From: Opitutus terrae PB90-1
Lineage (GTDB): Bacteria > Verrucomicrobiota > Verrucomicrobiia > Opitutales > Opitutaceae
Assembly: GCF_000019965.1 (NCBI RefSeq)
Contig: NC_010571.1
Location: 1,612,001 to 1,676,000, forward strand
Length of the DNA stretch: 64,000 bases
Reading direction: 5' to 3'
The notes under the pieces were generated by a model, which saw only the letters and a list, made by a program, of their open reading frames with translations, did no database searches and was not told the DNA's origin. Positions 9,583-18,473 of this stretch are shown here, in pieces; position 1 is the stretch's first letter; every line of letters starts with the position of its first letter. Position numbers and translations under genes: made by a program.

Positions 9583-10311
9583 TCAGCCGAGTGTTGCGGA
9601 GAGATCGAGGACGTTGGCGGCCGGAGCAGAGCGGGCGATGAGCTCGCGTGCGAGATTGCACCAACGCGTGCAGCGGTCGAGCACCACGCTGTCGGAACTG
9701 GCGACGATCTCGCCAGTCGAGCCGAGAATCTGGTCGGGGCTGAAGGCGAGTTCGACCGTCCAGTTCCAGCCGGCGGGTTGGGCCAGCTCCAGCAGCGCGG
9801 TTTTGAGCCGGCCGCTGTTGCCGACCGGGCGATCGAGCAACCAGTGACATCGGACCACGCCGCAACGCGCGGCGGTTTCGCCGACCAACGTGGCGGCGCG
9901 GCGGGTCTCGGCGACTTCGCGATAGGTGCCGTGGAGGCTGGCCATGTCGCGGTAACAGCCGTCGCGGCCGAGCAGGATCACGCCGCCAGCGAGCGCTGCC
10001 TCGAGCGTGATCAGGAGATTGTAGCCGTCGATCCACAGCTCTGCGCCGGCGAGCGCGGCAGGCTCCACGCGATGTGTGGCCCGGCGCTCGTGTTGTTCGC
10101 GCGAGCAGGCACATCGCGCCACGGCGATTCGCTGCCGCTGCGTGAGTCCATGGCGATCACCCGTCAGTGCGAGCGAGGAGCGCAACGCATAGCCGCGGTC
10201 GAGCAGCCAGCACAACTCGCCGATCGCAGTGCGCAGCGCCGGCCAGTGCGCCGGCGCGAAAAGCTCCGCGTCCTCGGGATGCGCGCCACGATGCTGCCGT
10301 TGGTCGGGCAT
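9583..10311 (-). CDS. DUF434-type conserved protein
   Basis: About 242 residues from the ATG at 10311; an upstream in-frame ATG at 10404 adds 31 residues of no evident conservation. The N-terminal segment HPEDAELFAP, WLLDRGYALRSSLALTGDR and LTQRQRIAVARCACS is the pattern of DUF434 domains. The later parts GAELWIDGYNLLITLEAALAGG and CHWLLDRPVGNSGRL suggest an NYN/PIN-like nucleotide-binding fold, which I infer from the WIDGYNLL strand. Function is unknown. It converges with the OsmC-like gene, and two ACGTATTACGT palindromes lie upstream. Confidence 0.75.
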   Translation of the reverse strand: MPDQRQHRGAHPEDAELFAPAHWPALRTAIGELCWLLDRGYALRSSLALTGDRHGLTQRQRIAVARCACSREQHERRATHRVEPAALAGAELWIDGYNLLITLEAALAGGVILLGRDGCYRDMASLHGTYREVAETRRAATLVGETAARCGVVRCHWLLDRPVGNSGRLKTALLELAQPAGWNWTVELAFSPDQILGSTGEIVASSDSVVLDRCTRWCNLARELIARSAPAANVLDLSATLG

Positions 10312-10398
10312 GCCGGCAGCATGGGCTCGTGGCCGCGAGAGACAATCGTCCGCGCGTGGGCGCGCAGTGCTATTCGCTCCTGCGGTGCTTGCCAAAAA

Positions 10399-10417
10399 TT
10401 TCACGTATTACGTGAAA
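10399..10417. promoter_or_regulatory. Perfect palindrome, core ACGTATTACGT
   Basis: TTTCACGTA, T, TACGTGAAA: a perfect 9+1+9 palindrome centred 97 bp upstream of the DUF434 gene start at 10311. Candidate operator sharing its core with the sites at 2291, 10536 and 26311. Confidence 0.5.
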
Positions 10418-10535
10418 ATTGCTTCGAGACGACCGCCGCGGGCACGTGCTCGCCTGACGCCGGCGAGGCGGCTAGGCCCGAGCTGCGCGGCGGCCCAAGA
10501 AACACGTTGGCAGAGGGTAGAGACCGACCGGACTG

Positions 10536-10560
10536 CATTTTCACGTAATACGTGAAAATG
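10536..10560. promoter_or_regulatory. Perfect 25-bp palindrome, second copy of ACGTATTACGT
   Basis: A perfect 12+1+12 palindrome (left arm CATTTTCACGTA) 140 bp from the copy at 10399, in the gap between the TauE-like gene end and the DUF434 gene. The pair could allow looping; equally they may be two copies of a small repeat. Nothing else is visible in 10312-10610. Confidence 0.5.
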
Positions 10561-10610
10561 GGGTTGAAGGCGCAGGAGGAGCCGGCGGGAAGGCGGTGCG
10601 GGGAGGGGGC

Positions 10611-11372
10611 TCAGCGGGCGTAATTGACCCAGAGCAACCGCGCGAGAGTGAGCGTCACCATCGTGAGGAACACGGGGCGGATGAACCGCGCGCCGCGCGT
10701 CATGACCAAATGCGCGCCGAGCCGGCCGCCGATGAGCTGACCGGCAGCCATCGCCACCCCCGCGCCGAGATGCACGAGTCCGGCGACGGCGAACAGCGCG
10801 AGTGAGGCGACGTTGCTGGTGGCGTTCATCACCTTCGTCGTGGCCGTGGCGCGCGTGAAGTTTTGCCCGAGCAACAGCACCAGCGCGATGGCCCAAAACG
10901 ATCCGGTGCCGGGGCCAAAGAAGCCGTCGTAGAATCCGAGCCCGAGGCCGAACACGCCGTAGAAGACGCCGGTGCTCATTTTGGGCGGATGATCTTGCGT
11001 GCCGATCGCGGGCCGAAGCAGCGTGTAGAGCAGGATTGCGGCGAGCAGCCAGGGCACGACGTGCTTCAGCAGATCGGCGTCGATTTGCTGGACGGCGAAC
11101 GCGCCGAGAAAGGCGCCAATCAGCGTCGCGGTGATGCCGAACCAACATTCGGAGAGCCGGACGGCGCGGCGCTGGACGAAGTGCACCGAGGCGGAGACAC
11201 TGCCGAAGCTCGATTGAAACTTGTTCGTCCCGAGCGCGAGCGGCACGGGCAGCCCGAGGTTCAGCAATGCGGGCACGGTGATCAACCCGCCGCCGCCCGC
11301 TACGGCATCCACCGTGCCGGCCACGAGGCCGACCACGAAAAGGAGCGCGTAGTGCCAGAAGCTGAGATCCAT
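10611..11372 (-). CDS. TauE/SafE-family membrane permease (YfcA-like)
   Basis: 253 residues, about eight membrane segments. FVVGLVAGTVDAVAGGGGLI (about 13-32) followed by LALGTNKFQSSFGS is the hallmark of the first half of TauE/SafE permeases; the second half repeats it as LGFYDGFFGPGTGSFWAIA and TTKVMNATSNVAS. The family is linked with export of sulfite, sulfoacetate and other organosulfur or carboxylate anions through the inner membrane. Substrate here is unknown; no sulfur gene is nearby. Confidence 0.9.
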   Translation of the reverse strand: MDLSFWHYALLFVVGLVAGTVDAVAGGGGLITVPALLNLGLPVPLALGTNKFQSSFGSVSASVHFVQRRAVRLSECWFGITATLIGAFLGAFAVQQIDADLLKHVVPWLLAAILLYTLLRPAIGTQDHPPKMSTGVFYGVFGLGLGFYDGFFGPGTGSFWAIALVLLLGQNFTRATATTKVMNATSNVASLALFAVAGLVHLGAGVAMAAGQLIGGRLGAHLVMTRGARFIRPVFLTMVTLTLARLLWVNYAR

Positions 11373-11564
11373 TCGCCGCGAGAATCACGGGAGCGGCCGC
11401 AGAACGGAAGCGAAGAAACGCGGGCGCCGGCGAATCCGGAGGACCCCGGACGGGAGCGGCGCCGCGTCGGCGGTCGGTGTTCGCGCTGCTTGGGTGCGCC
11501 GCCAAGGAACCGACCCCGCTGCCCGCTCACTATAGCGAATCCACAAAGATATGTAGGCCCCGAT

Positions 11565-11632
11565 GGTAGGGCGCGCGACCGCTGGGCGCGCCGCGACCGC
11601 CAAGCGGCGGGCCCAGCGGTCTCGCCCTACCC
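11565..11632. repeat. REP-like hairpin with GGTAGGGC...GCCCTACC ends
   Basis: The arms (from GGTAGGGCGCGCGACC at 11565 and the reverse complement ending at 11632) are complementary over about 22 bp and enclose a short GC-rich loop. Similar GTAGGGC/GCCCTAC ends occur at about 29826, 34373, 58282 and 62215. The rest of 11373-11698 holds the promoter-like TATAAT at 11654 and nothing else. Confidence 0.65.
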
Positions 11633-11653
11633 GACGCGGCGTCAGTTCTTCAG

Positions 11654-11659
11654 TATAAT
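11654..11659 (+). promoter_or_regulatory. Consensus -10 box TATAAT
   Basis: A perfect TATAAT 40 bp before the ATG at 11699. The hexamer 17 bp upstream (CCGACG) matches TTGACA at only three positions. A Shine-Dalgarno-like GGAAAGG stands at 11686-11692, so this small gene has ordinary housekeeping signals, unlike many neighbours. Confidence 0.5.
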
Positions 11660-11698
11660 TCAACATGCGTGCGACGTCAGTCGACGGAAAGGTTCCCC

Positions 11699-12016
11699 AT
11701 GCCCATCCAAGTCCTCCCCATTCTCAAAGCTCTCGCCCCGCTGCTCGCGGAAGCCGGCGGCATGGTCGCCGGCCTGCGCTCGAGCGGACGGGCGGCGAAT
11801 ATCGAAGTGCGGACGGACAAGCTCGAACGCGAGATGCTTCGGGCCGGCGAGGTTTTGAGCGGTCTGGCGCAGCAACTGCAGGCGGTCGCGCAGGAACTGC
11901 GCGTGCAGGCAGAACTCGTGGAGGCCGCGCAAAAGCGAGCCCGGGTGATGCTGATCCTATCGGTCGTGGCGCTGGCGGCGAGCGGCGCGGCGCTGGCCGT
12001 GGCATTGGTGCGGTAA
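11699..12016 (+). CDS. Small coiled-coil protein with C-terminal membrane anchor
   Basis: 105 residues from the ATG preceded by GGAAAGG. Residues about 30-80 are rich in heptad-spaced Leu, Ala and Glu (DKLEREMLRAGEVLSGLAQQ) and predict a coiled coil; the end, VMLILSVVALAASGAALAVA, is one membrane helix. I do not recognise a family. The layout suggests a tail-anchored cytoplasmic coiled coil. Confidence 0.65.
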   Translation: MPIQVLPILKALAPLLAEAGGMVAGLRSSGRAANIEVRTDKLEREMLRAGEVLSGLAQQLQAVAQELRVQAELVEAAQKRARVMLILSVVALAASGAALAVALVR

Positions 12017-12098
12017 GCGCAGCTGGCGCCGCCGCGCGCCGCCGCGCGGCGTGCGCGGCTGCGCGACTTCGCGCAGGGCCCGGCGTTTCGGCAAACTC

Positions 12099-12267
12099 TT
12101 CGACGAGCTCAGGGTTCCGAGAGGTTCAACCGCTGGAGGCTATCCGAAACCGAGTTTCTCGCAGAGGTTCGGCGGGTCGGGCAAACCGTCCCCGCTGAGC
12201 CGGGGCCTTCGACGGGCGCGGGGGCCTTGAGTCCCTCGAGCCTGCTCGGGACCCTGAGCTTGTCGAA
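12099..12267. repeat. 23-bp inverted repeats 123 bp apart (REP/MITE-like)
   Basis: TTCGACGAGCTCAGGGTTCC followed by GAG at 12099-12121 is the reverse complement, in 21 of 23 positions, of 12245-12267 (CTCGGGACCCTGAGCTTGTC then GAA). The motif GACAAGCTCAGGGT is a common bacterial intergenic repeat. The 302-bp gap 12017-12318 otherwise holds a GC-rich hairpin just after the small gene and no credible gene. Confidence 0.6.
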
Positions 12268-12318
12268 CGGCCCGGCGAGAACGCCTCGCCCGACCAACCG
12301 CGAGTATGCGGAGGGCCT

Positions 12319-12681
12319 CTAGATTTCGACTGCGACGGAGAAGCCGCCGTAGAGCATGCGCTTCGCGTCGAAGGGCATGTTCTTTTCGTCGCACATTTCG
12401 GCGATGCGCGGATCCTTCATGACCTTAGCGTTCACCTGGTCGCGGTGCGCGCGGGATTTGTAGACGATCCACGAGAACACGACCGTCTCGCTCGGCTTGC
12501 AGTTCATCTGCTTCGGAAACGGCGTGCCGAATTTCACCTTCATGTCCTCTCCGACGCACTCGCGGTATTCGAGTGCGCCATGATCGCGCCAGACCTTCGA
12601 CGCGGCTTTCGCCATCTTGAAGTAGGCAGCGAGGTTCTTTTTCGGCACGGGCAGCACAAAACCATCAACGTATTTGGGCAT
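12319..12681 (-). CDS. DUF1428-family protein
   Basis: 120 residues. The start MPKYVDGFVLPVPKKNLAAY and the later GALEYRECVGED and FSWIVYKSRAHRDQVNAKVM with PFDAKRMLYGGF are the signature of the YbaA/DUF1428 family, a dimeric ferredoxin-like alpha+beta barrel of unknown role. A clear Shine-Dalgarno (AAGGAGA) about 8 bases before the ATG decides the start against an upstream in-frame ATG at 12780. The stop lies within 5 bp of a long GC-rich repeat region. Confidence 0.92.
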   Translation of the reverse strand: MPKYVDGFVLPVPKKNLAAYFKMAKAASKVWRDHGALEYRECVGEDMKVKFGTPFPKQMNCKPSETVVFSWIVYKSRAHRDQVNAKVMKDPRIAEMCDEKNMPFDAKRMLYGGFSVAVEI

Positions 12682-12792
12682 GGGAGTTCTCCTTTCGAGC
12701 GCGGGATGATCGCGATCATTCCTCTTAACGAACGGTGCCGCGCCGGCCGGACAGCCAATGACGTCAGCCCATGGGCGCAACCTGCGCGAGTG

Positions 12793-14208
12793 TCATCTGC
12801 CTTCGGGCGTCGCCGCCGATGAGTGCGCGGCATCGGCGGCCCCCACCGTACCCCAGTCGATCCGGCGCGTGAAGAACATCACCAGTCCAAGCGCGACAAA
12901 CAGTGCCGCGGTGCCGGCGAGCAACGCGTAATCCTGCGACTGCAGCACAAAGTAGAGATAGGCGTAGGTCGCGACCAGACCGCCCAGGACCACCAGCGTG
13001 CGCCGGCCGGCGCGCAGGAACGTGTGCGTGTAGAGTGAGATCATCAGCGTGCACGCCGCCGCGGCGGTCGCATACGCCGCTCCTGTTGGCCAGAACTCGG
13101 ACAGGGCGAGAAACGCGAGGAAGAACAGGCACAGCGCCGCGCCCACCAACGCATACTGCAGCCAATGGATGCGCAGCTGGGCGATGACTTCGAAGAGGAA
13201 GAACACGGTGAACGTGAGCACGAAAAACAGCGTGCCGTATTTTTGGGCGCGATGAGTCATACCGTAGCCGTCGATCGGCCGCGCGAACGTCACGCCGAAG
13301 CTCGCCGTTTTGATCCGGGCCGTGAGTTCGTCGGTGTTGACCTGCCGGTCGGTCCAGTGCTGCGGGAAACCGCGGCTCAGGTGCGAGCTCTGCCAACGCG
13401 CCTGAAATCCGGCGGGCGAGACGCTGCGTTCCACCGGCAGCGCCGCGCCATCGAATGACGGATCAGGCCACGCCGAAGCAAGCGTGACCGTCGTGGCCTT
13501 GCCGGTCGGCGCCACGGTGATCCGGCTGCTGCCCTGCGTTTCCACCGTGACGGCGAATTCCAGCGCGTCGCCACCGGTGAGGCCGCGCAGCTTCGCCACG
13601 AGCGGCAGTGCACTCGCGCTGCTGCTATCCGACGGTTCGAACGTGGCCTCGTTCCCGCCGACCTGCAGCGCGCCGACCGCACGGATGCCATGCACGTCGC
13701 TCACGCCGAGGTGAACGCGCGCCTTTTCCCAGTGCACGCGGTCCGCCTCGATGCCCGCGGCGGCGAAGTCCGGCCGCCAGCGACCGCTGAGCTGGGCGCT
13801 GGCGTGGTAGACGACGGCTTCGTAGATGCCGCGGCGGCGCACCTCCGGCGCGACTGTTCCGTTCACGGTCAGCTCCTCGGGGAGAAAATACGCCGTGGCG
13901 GAGGCAACCTCCACGTCGGCCACCTGCACGACCCGTGCGTCGACCGTTTTCGAGCGAAACACCTTCACGTTATAATCGTAAGGCACCGCCAGCACGGGCC
14001 CGAGGAGGCACTGCTCGCGGCCCCACGTGCTCGCGATCGTTTCGGTCGCGGCGGCCTGATAACTCTGTCGCTCGCGCAGCACGCCGCTCGTCATCGCGAG
14101 TGGAATGTGCAGCAGGCCGATCAGCACGCAGATGCTGGCGATCTTGAGAAACAGGTAGAGTCGGCGGCGGGCGGCATCGAGCAGGTTCGGGGCGGGGAGC
14201 GAGTTCAT
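12793..14208 (-). CDS. creD: CreD-family inner membrane protein
   Basis: 471 residues. One membrane helix near 19-40 (FLKIASICVLIGLLHIPLAM), a long extracytoplasmic domain with GREQCLLGPVLAVPYDY, GIYEAVVYHASAQLSGRW and the SSHLSRGFPQHW block, then five or six membrane helices from about 325 to 450. This is the CreD/CetA layout; in enteric bacteria CreD is induced by CreBC and affects envelope properties and colicin E2 tolerance. It is the last gene of a creB-creC-creD series on the minus strand, 234 bp from creC with a repeat between. Confidence 0.9.
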   Translation of the reverse strand: MNSLPAPNLLDAARRRLYLFLKIASICVLIGLLHIPLAMTSGVLRERQSYQAAATETIASTWGREQCLLGPVLAVPYDYNVKVFRSKTVDARVVQVADVEVASATAYFLPEELTVNGTVAPEVRRRGIYEAVVYHASAQLSGRWRPDFAAAGIEADRVHWEKARVHLGVSDVHGIRAVGALQVGGNEATFEPSDSSSASALPLVAKLRGLTGGDALEFAVTVETQGSSRITVAPTGKATTVTLASAWPDPSFDGAALPVERSVSPAGFQARWQSSHLSRGFPQHWTDRQVNTDELTARIKTASFGVTFARPIDGYGMTHRAQKYGTLFFVLTFTVFFLFEVIAQLRIHWLQYALVGAALCLFFLAFLALSEFWPTGAAYATAAAACTLMISLYTHTFLRAGRRTLVVLGGLVATYAYLYFVLQSQDYALLAGTAALFVALGLVMFFTRRIDWGTVGAADAAHSSAATPEGR

Positions 14209-14267
14209 CGCGCCACGATGCGCCGGTTCGATGAAGCGCGTGTGAAGCGACGATGAAATTGCGGCGA

Positions 14268-14352
14268 AAAAGGCAGAGCGCTGAGAGCTTGGAGCTGAGG
14301 GTCTAGAGCGGAGAGCGGAGAGCCAGAGTTGAGGGTTGAGAGTTGAGAGACT
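14268..14352. repeat. Long GAGAGC-type purine repeat between creC and creD
   Basis: About 85 bp almost entirely purine on the plus strand, with units such as AGAGCTTGGAGCTGAGGGT, AGAGCGGAGAGCGGAGAG and GTTGAGGGTTGAGAGTTGAG. It lies inside the likely creBCD transcript, before creD. It is the longest of four related tracts in the window. Confidence 0.6.
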
Positions 14353-14442
14353 CGGACGGAACGTCTGGGATAGTGCGGCGAGTTCCCTTGGCGCCGCGAG
14401 GTCTAGCAGTATTCCCGGCGCGGAGCGGAATCCGCGCAGTAC

Positions 14443-15876
14443 CTACGCTGCCGGCAGGCGGAGCGTGGCGCGCGCGCCGGGAGCGTCAGCGCGGTTCGCG
14501 AGGGAAGCGGTGCCGCCGTGGAGATGCGCGACTTCGCGCACCAGCGCGAGGCCGAGCCCGGTGCTCTTGCGGGCAGTCCCCGGCCGCGGCAACGAATAGA
14601 AGCGTTCAAAGACGCGGGGCAGGGCGTAATCTGGCACGCCCGGTCCGCGATCCTCGATGACGAACTCCACGGCGCCGGCAGCGAGCCCGAGCGTCAGCGT
14701 CACCTCTCCCTCGGGCGGCGAGAAATCCAGGGCGTTCTGCAGCAGATTCACCAGCGCTTCGCGGAGCAGCACGCGCTCACCGCGAACGCGCGCCGGCGTT
14801 GGTGCCGCCTGCACCTGCAGCTGTACACCCGCGCCGGTGAAGCTGGGCTCGACGGCTTGGGCGGCTTCGTGCGCGAGGGCGGACGCGTCGAGTTCCTCGA
14901 CTCGCTGCAGCGCCTTGCGCGCCTCGAGCGAGGATAGCTCGAGCAGCCGATCGATGATTTGCTGGATCCGCGCTGACTCGACGGCGATATTGCCCATGAA
15001 TTTCCGGCGCTGCTCGGCGGGCATATCCTCGTGTAACAACTCGGCGGCGCCGCGGATCGCGGCGAGCGGCGCCTTCACGCCATGGGCGAGCGCCTGAGTG
15101 TAGCGCTCAGCGTGCTGCCGGCCCTCGAGCGCGTCGCGCATTTCTTCGAAGGCGCGGGCCAAATCGGCGAGCGTGCGGCCCGGCAACTTCGGCGACGCCA
15201 CCGGGCGGCCGTCACGGACGGCGCGCGCATACGCGGTGAGCCGTTCGATCGGCGTGGTCACCCAGGCCGCCGTTACGAGCAGGAGCAGCAGGACAACCAC
15301 CCCGCCGGCGAGTGCCGTGAGCACGACGCGCTGGCGGGCGGCGGCGACGAGCTGATTGACGCCGGTTGTCGGCTTGCCCACGGAAAGCACGCCGACGATC
15401 TGATTGCCGTCACGAATCGGCGCGGCGACGTAGATGCTCTGCGTGTTGTCATCACCTTCGACGGTGCGTGAAGAGCGTGCACCGTAGTCGCCGCGCAGCG
15501 TGCGCTTCACGTCGTTCCAGCGGGAATAGTCACGACCGATATCGCGGCCGGTGGAGTCGTAGATCACCGTGCCAGCGGCGTCGGTGACGTAGACGCGCAG
15601 ATCGACGGCAGTTTTGGTCAGCGTGAAAACGCGCGCCTCAAACTGCCGGTGCTGCGCTGAAGCGAACGCGCGCTGGAGGCCCGCGGGTTCGAGCCGGCCG
15701 CCGTCGAGCTGCGTCTCGAGCACCGATGCGAGCAGCACCGAGGTGTCGACGAGCGTTTCCTCCATCGACTCGAGATAGCGCGGACGCACCTGTTCCAGCG
15801 CGCGGCGCGTGAGCATGTAGCCGCCGGCGCAGTAGACGGCCAGCAGGAGCGACAGCAGCCGGATCCGGAGGCTCAC
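14443..15876 (-). CDS. creC: CreC-like sensor histidine kinase
   Basis: 477 residues. Helix 1 at about 5-24, a periplasmic domain 30-180 containing RVYVTDAAGTVIYDSTGRDIG and VKRTLRGDYGARSSR, as in CreC, helix 2 near 184-207, HAMP, then a HisKA domain with His265 in LAHGVKAPLAAIRGA. The ATPase domain shows NLLQNALDFS, EDRGPGVPD, FERFYSLPRP and KSTGLGLALVREV. In E. coli CreC senses metabolic state and phosphorylates CreB. The gene overlaps creB by four bases (ATGA). The phospho-acceptor context (HGVKAP) differs from the common HELKTP but keeps the His and Pro. Confidence 0.92.
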   Translation of the reverse strand: MSLRIRLLSLLLAVYCAGGYMLTRRALEQVRPRYLESMEETLVDTSVLLASVLETQLDGGRLEPAGLQRAFASAQHRQFEARVFTLTKTAVDLRVYVTDAAGTVIYDSTGRDIGRDYSRWNDVKRTLRGDYGARSSRTVEGDDNTQSIYVAAPIRDGNQIVGVLSVGKPTTGVNQLVAAARQRVVLTALAGGVVVLLLLLVTAAWVTTPIERLTAYARAVRDGRPVASPKLPGRTLADLARAFEEMRDALEGRQHAERYTQALAHGVKAPLAAIRGAAELLHEDMPAEQRRKFMGNIAVESARIQQIIDRLLELSSLEARKALQRVEELDASALAHEAAQAVEPSFTGAGVQLQVQAAPTPARVRGERVLLREALVNLLQNALDFSPPEGEVTLTLGLAAGAVEFVIEDRGPGVPDYALPRVFERFYSLPRPGTARKSTGLGLALVREVAHLHGGTASLANRADAPGARATLRLPAA

Positions 15877-16607
15877 GATTCCTCCCGCAGCGAGTAACCC
15901 AGCCCGCGGTGCGTCAGAATCGGATCCGCGTCCGACGCGATGTCGCGAAGTTTGGCGCGGACGGTCTTCACGTGGGCGTCGACGGTACGATCGAGCGCGG
16001 CGCCGGGATCGGGCCAGGCCTGGGCCATCAATTGCTCGCGCGAGAAAACCCGGCCGGGCGCGGCGAGCAGCACGGCGAGCAGGCGATACTCATTGCGCGT
16101 GAGCGTGAGCGGCTGGCCGCGATAGCTGATCCGGCAGCGCTCGACATCATGCGTCCAAACCTTGGCGGTGGCGGGCGGCGCGGCGTTTGCGGCCACAGGC
16201 CCGGCCGGAGTCGGAACGGCTTGAACCCGCCGCAGCACCGCGCGGACGCGGGCGGTGAGTTCGCGCGGACTGAAAGGTTTCGTCAGGTAGTCGTCGGCGC
16301 CGAGCTCGAGTCCGACGATGCGATCCACTTCGCTCGCGCGGGCGGTGAGAAAGATGACCGGCGTTGGCGCGCGTTGCTGAATCTGGCGAAACACATCGAA
16401 CCCGTTCGCGTCGGGGAGTCCGATATCGAGGATCACGAGCGCCACGGCGGGCGGGATCGTGAGCTCGGTCAGCGCGGCGCGGCCAGTCGTGACCCAGCGG
16501 GGGACGAAACCTTCCGTCTGCAGCGCGTAGACGATGGTTTCGGCGATCGGCGCTTCGTCTTCGACGACGAGAATCGCTGGGCGGGGTTCGGGCATCCACC
16601 GGTTCAA
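15873..16607 (-). CDS. creB: CreB-like OmpR-family response regulator
   Basis: 244 residues. Receiver: acidic pair in VVEDE (14-18), phosphate acceptor Asp61 in [16 protein letters not shown], the Thr and Lys of VIFLTARA and DDYLTKPF. The C-terminal OmpR-type winged helix shows [20 protein letters not shown] and [15 protein letters not shown]. An alternative start four codons in (MPEPRP) is possible. It is translationally coupled to creC and would activate a regulon that includes creD; a CreB box (TTCAC-N6-TTCAC) was not seen nearby. Confidence 0.92.
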   Translation of the reverse strand: MNRWMPEPRPAILVVEDEAPIAETIVYALQTEGFVPRWVTTGRAALTELTIPPAVALVILDIGLPDANGFDVFRQIQQRAPTPVIFLTARASEVDRIVGLELGADDYLTKPFSPRELTARVRAVLRRVQAVPTPAGPVAANAAPPATAKVWTHDVERCRISYRGQPLTLTRNEYRLLAVLLAAPGRVFSREQLMAQAWPDPGAALDRTVDAHVKTVRAKLRDIASDADPILTHRGLGYSLREES

Positions 16608-16687
16608 TGGCGCGAGCGCGGGTCCGGTTCAAGCGCGCGTGCGTGTCAGCACCTTGCCAAGCCGGTGGGCCGAGGCACGCTGCCAGC

Positions 16688-17287
16688 ATGAGCACAACCG
16701 AGAAAAAAACGTTCACCCTCGAGCTCGGCAGCACCGCGCCGGCGTTTCGGTTGCCCGCGACGGACGGCAAGACCTATGGACTCGAGGACTTCCAGGACGC
16801 GCGGGTACTCGTGGTGTTCTTCACCTGCAATCATTGCCCTTACGTGACCGGCTCGGACGAGAGCACCCGACAGACAGCGCAGCGGTTCGCCGCGCAAGAC
16901 GTGCGATTCGTCGGGATCAACTCGAACAGCGAGCGCACCTATGCGGAGGATTCGTTCGGCCACATGGGGGAGCGGATGAAGCAGCATCGCTTCCCCTGGG
17001 TGTATCTGCGCGACGAAACGCAGGACGTGGCGCGGGCGTATGGCGCGCTGCGCACGCCGCATTTCTACGTCTTCGACGCGCAGCGGCGGCTGGTCTACAC
17101 CGGTCGTGGCGTCGACAGTCCGCGCGATCCGTCGCGCATCACCGTGAACGATCTGGCGAACGCGCTGGAGGATCATCTTGCCGGCCGGCCGGTGCGGACG
17201 CCCAAGACGAATCCCATTGGCTGCAACGTGAAATGGGAGGGCAAGGACGCGCACTGGATGCCGGCCGACGCGTGCGATTTGGTTTAG
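16688..17287 (+). CDS. Thioredoxin-fold AhpC/TSA-like protein
   Basis: 199 residues. [20 protein letters not shown] then [11 protein letters not shown] places cysteines at 47 and 50, a CxxC pair as in the peroxiredoxin-like thioredoxin family of about 190-200 residues. Cys215-type C-terminal motif is replaced by [13 protein letters not shown] near 177-190, also typical of this subgroup. It probably reduces disulfides or peroxides in the cytoplasm; no signal peptide is visible. The gene is divergent from creB with only 80 bp between. Confidence 0.88.
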   Translation: MSTTEKKTFTLELGSTAPAFRLPATDGKTYGLEDFQDARVLVVFFTCNHCPYVTGSDESTRQTAQRFAAQDVRFVGINSNSERTYAEDSFGHMGERMKQHRFPWVYLRDETQDVARAYGALRTPHFYVFDAQRRLVYTGRGVDSPRDPSRITVNDLANALEDHLAGRPVRTPKTNPIGCNVKWEGKDAHWMPADACDLV

Positions 17288-17408
17288 CGCTTCGTGACGG
17301 CATCGTGAAAACACGTAATCGTCCGGCTGGCTTCGCTTATCGGTTCCGTCACAACGGCGGACAGTGAGCGACGGATCACCGGCTCCAGCGCATGAAGGCG
17401 TCCCTCTC

Positions 17409-17870
17409 ATGAATCTGCCCCGACCGACAGATCAGCTGGCCGGCTGCGTGTGGTTGCCGCGGATCATCGCGAAAGCGCGGCTGCTGGCGGCAGGCGCGCT
17501 GCCGGGGGATTATGCGGCGCGGTTCTGCGCCCTCGCCGGCGTGGACGGACAATTCCTCGCGTGGTTTGGGCTGACGCGCGACGAGATTGTGGCGCTCGCG
17601 CAGCGGAGCGACGCGGATGCGGCGGAGTGGTTTCTCTCCTCGCCGGTGCGGCACGGGCGCATTGCCGAATGGAACCGCATCGCGGTGAATCTGGGCCGAC
17701 CGGGTTTTCCGATGGCCGACCGGCTGCCGGTGGCGCTGGCGACGACGTATCGGCACCTGGCTGGGCGGGATCTCGAAACCGTGTTCGCGGTGCTGGCGGC
17801 AGATGAAGCGGACGAAACGCCCGCGGCGCGGGCCGACGCGGGGAATCGCACGACCGTTCCCATGAAGTAG
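17409..17870 (+). CDS. DUF5069-family protein
   Basis: 153 residues from the ATG that opens MNLPRPTDQLAGCVWLPRII. KARLLAAGALPGDYAARFC, DGQFLAWFGLTRDEIVALAQ and RIAEWNRIAVNLGRPGFPM are the family blocks. DUF5069 proteins are small and cytoplasmic, of unknown role, common in Verrucomicrobiota and Planctomycetota. An in-frame ATG 45 bases upstream is less likely. Confidence 0.8.
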   Translation: MNLPRPTDQLAGCVWLPRIIAKARLLAAGALPGDYAARFCALAGVDGQFLAWFGLTRDEIVALAQRSDADAAEWFLSSPVRHGRIAEWNRIAVNLGRPGFPMADRLPVALATTYRHLAGRDLETVFAVLAADEADETPAARADAGNRTTVPMK

Positions 17871-17915
17871 CTACGGTGCTCAGCCTCGGCGATTCCGATC
17901 TCCGAACCTTCCTCC

Positions 17916-18347
17916 ATGAATCCCGCAAATGCAGCTCTGCCGGCTGGAGGTGATCACGCGTGTGTGGCGTGGCGGACGCGGGTGGCGGTCGTCCTGCTGG
18001 CGGGGAACTTGGCCGCGGGCGCGGAGCCGGGCGAAAGCAGACGTACCGTCGCGGCGGAATCGCTGGCGAGAATTCAGGCGGAGGTACACTACGATCCGCA
18101 GGCGCATGTCGCCGCAGAGCAGACCGCGCTGAGTGCGAGCGACGGCGTGATCGTGCTCGAACGCATGACGATTGTGGAATCGTTCCAGAACCGTGAGCTC
18201 GCACGCGTCGTGGAGCAGACGCAGCAAAAGCGGCAGGCGGAAAAATTTTCGCTCGTGCGCGGCGGCGTGCTGTTCCAGCGGGGCCGGGTGAAGGTCGGAG
18301 GACTGGGCGAAGGTGGACCATTCAAATTTTTGCAGATCAGCTGGTGA
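17916..18347 (+). CDS. Hypothetical exported protein
   Basis: 143 residues with no family I recognise. Residues about 18-36 (WRTRVAVVLLAGNLAAGAEP) look like a signal peptide cleaved after an Ala-Gly-Ala type site, leaving about 107 residues. The mature part is mixed polar sequence with VHYDPQAHVAAEQTALSASD and a Gln-rich helix (RVVEQTQQKRQAEKFSL), ending in GPFKFLQISW. It opens a stretch of short, unrecognised genes to 20098. Confidence 0.5.
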   Translation: MNPANAALPAGGDHACVAWRTRVAVVLLAGNLAAGAEPGESRRTVAAESLARIQAEVHYDPQAHVAAEQTALSASDGVIVLERMTIVESFQNRELARVVEQTQQKRQAEKFSLVRGGVLFQRGRVKVGGLGEGGPFKFLQISW

Positions 18348-18473
18348 AACGAGAGGGGATTGGCGACCACCGACGGAGCGCAGCACAGAATATCGGACGT
18401 CACCGAAAACGATGGACGCTCGAGGCACGGCAGGTTTCCCTGCGGCCGGCTGCAACCTCAAAAGCAGCTACCC

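Noticed and set aside
14268-14352. Purine tract taken as a possible CRISPR array
   Set aside because: Units vary in length and sequence and there are no spacers of regular size, and no cas gene nearby.
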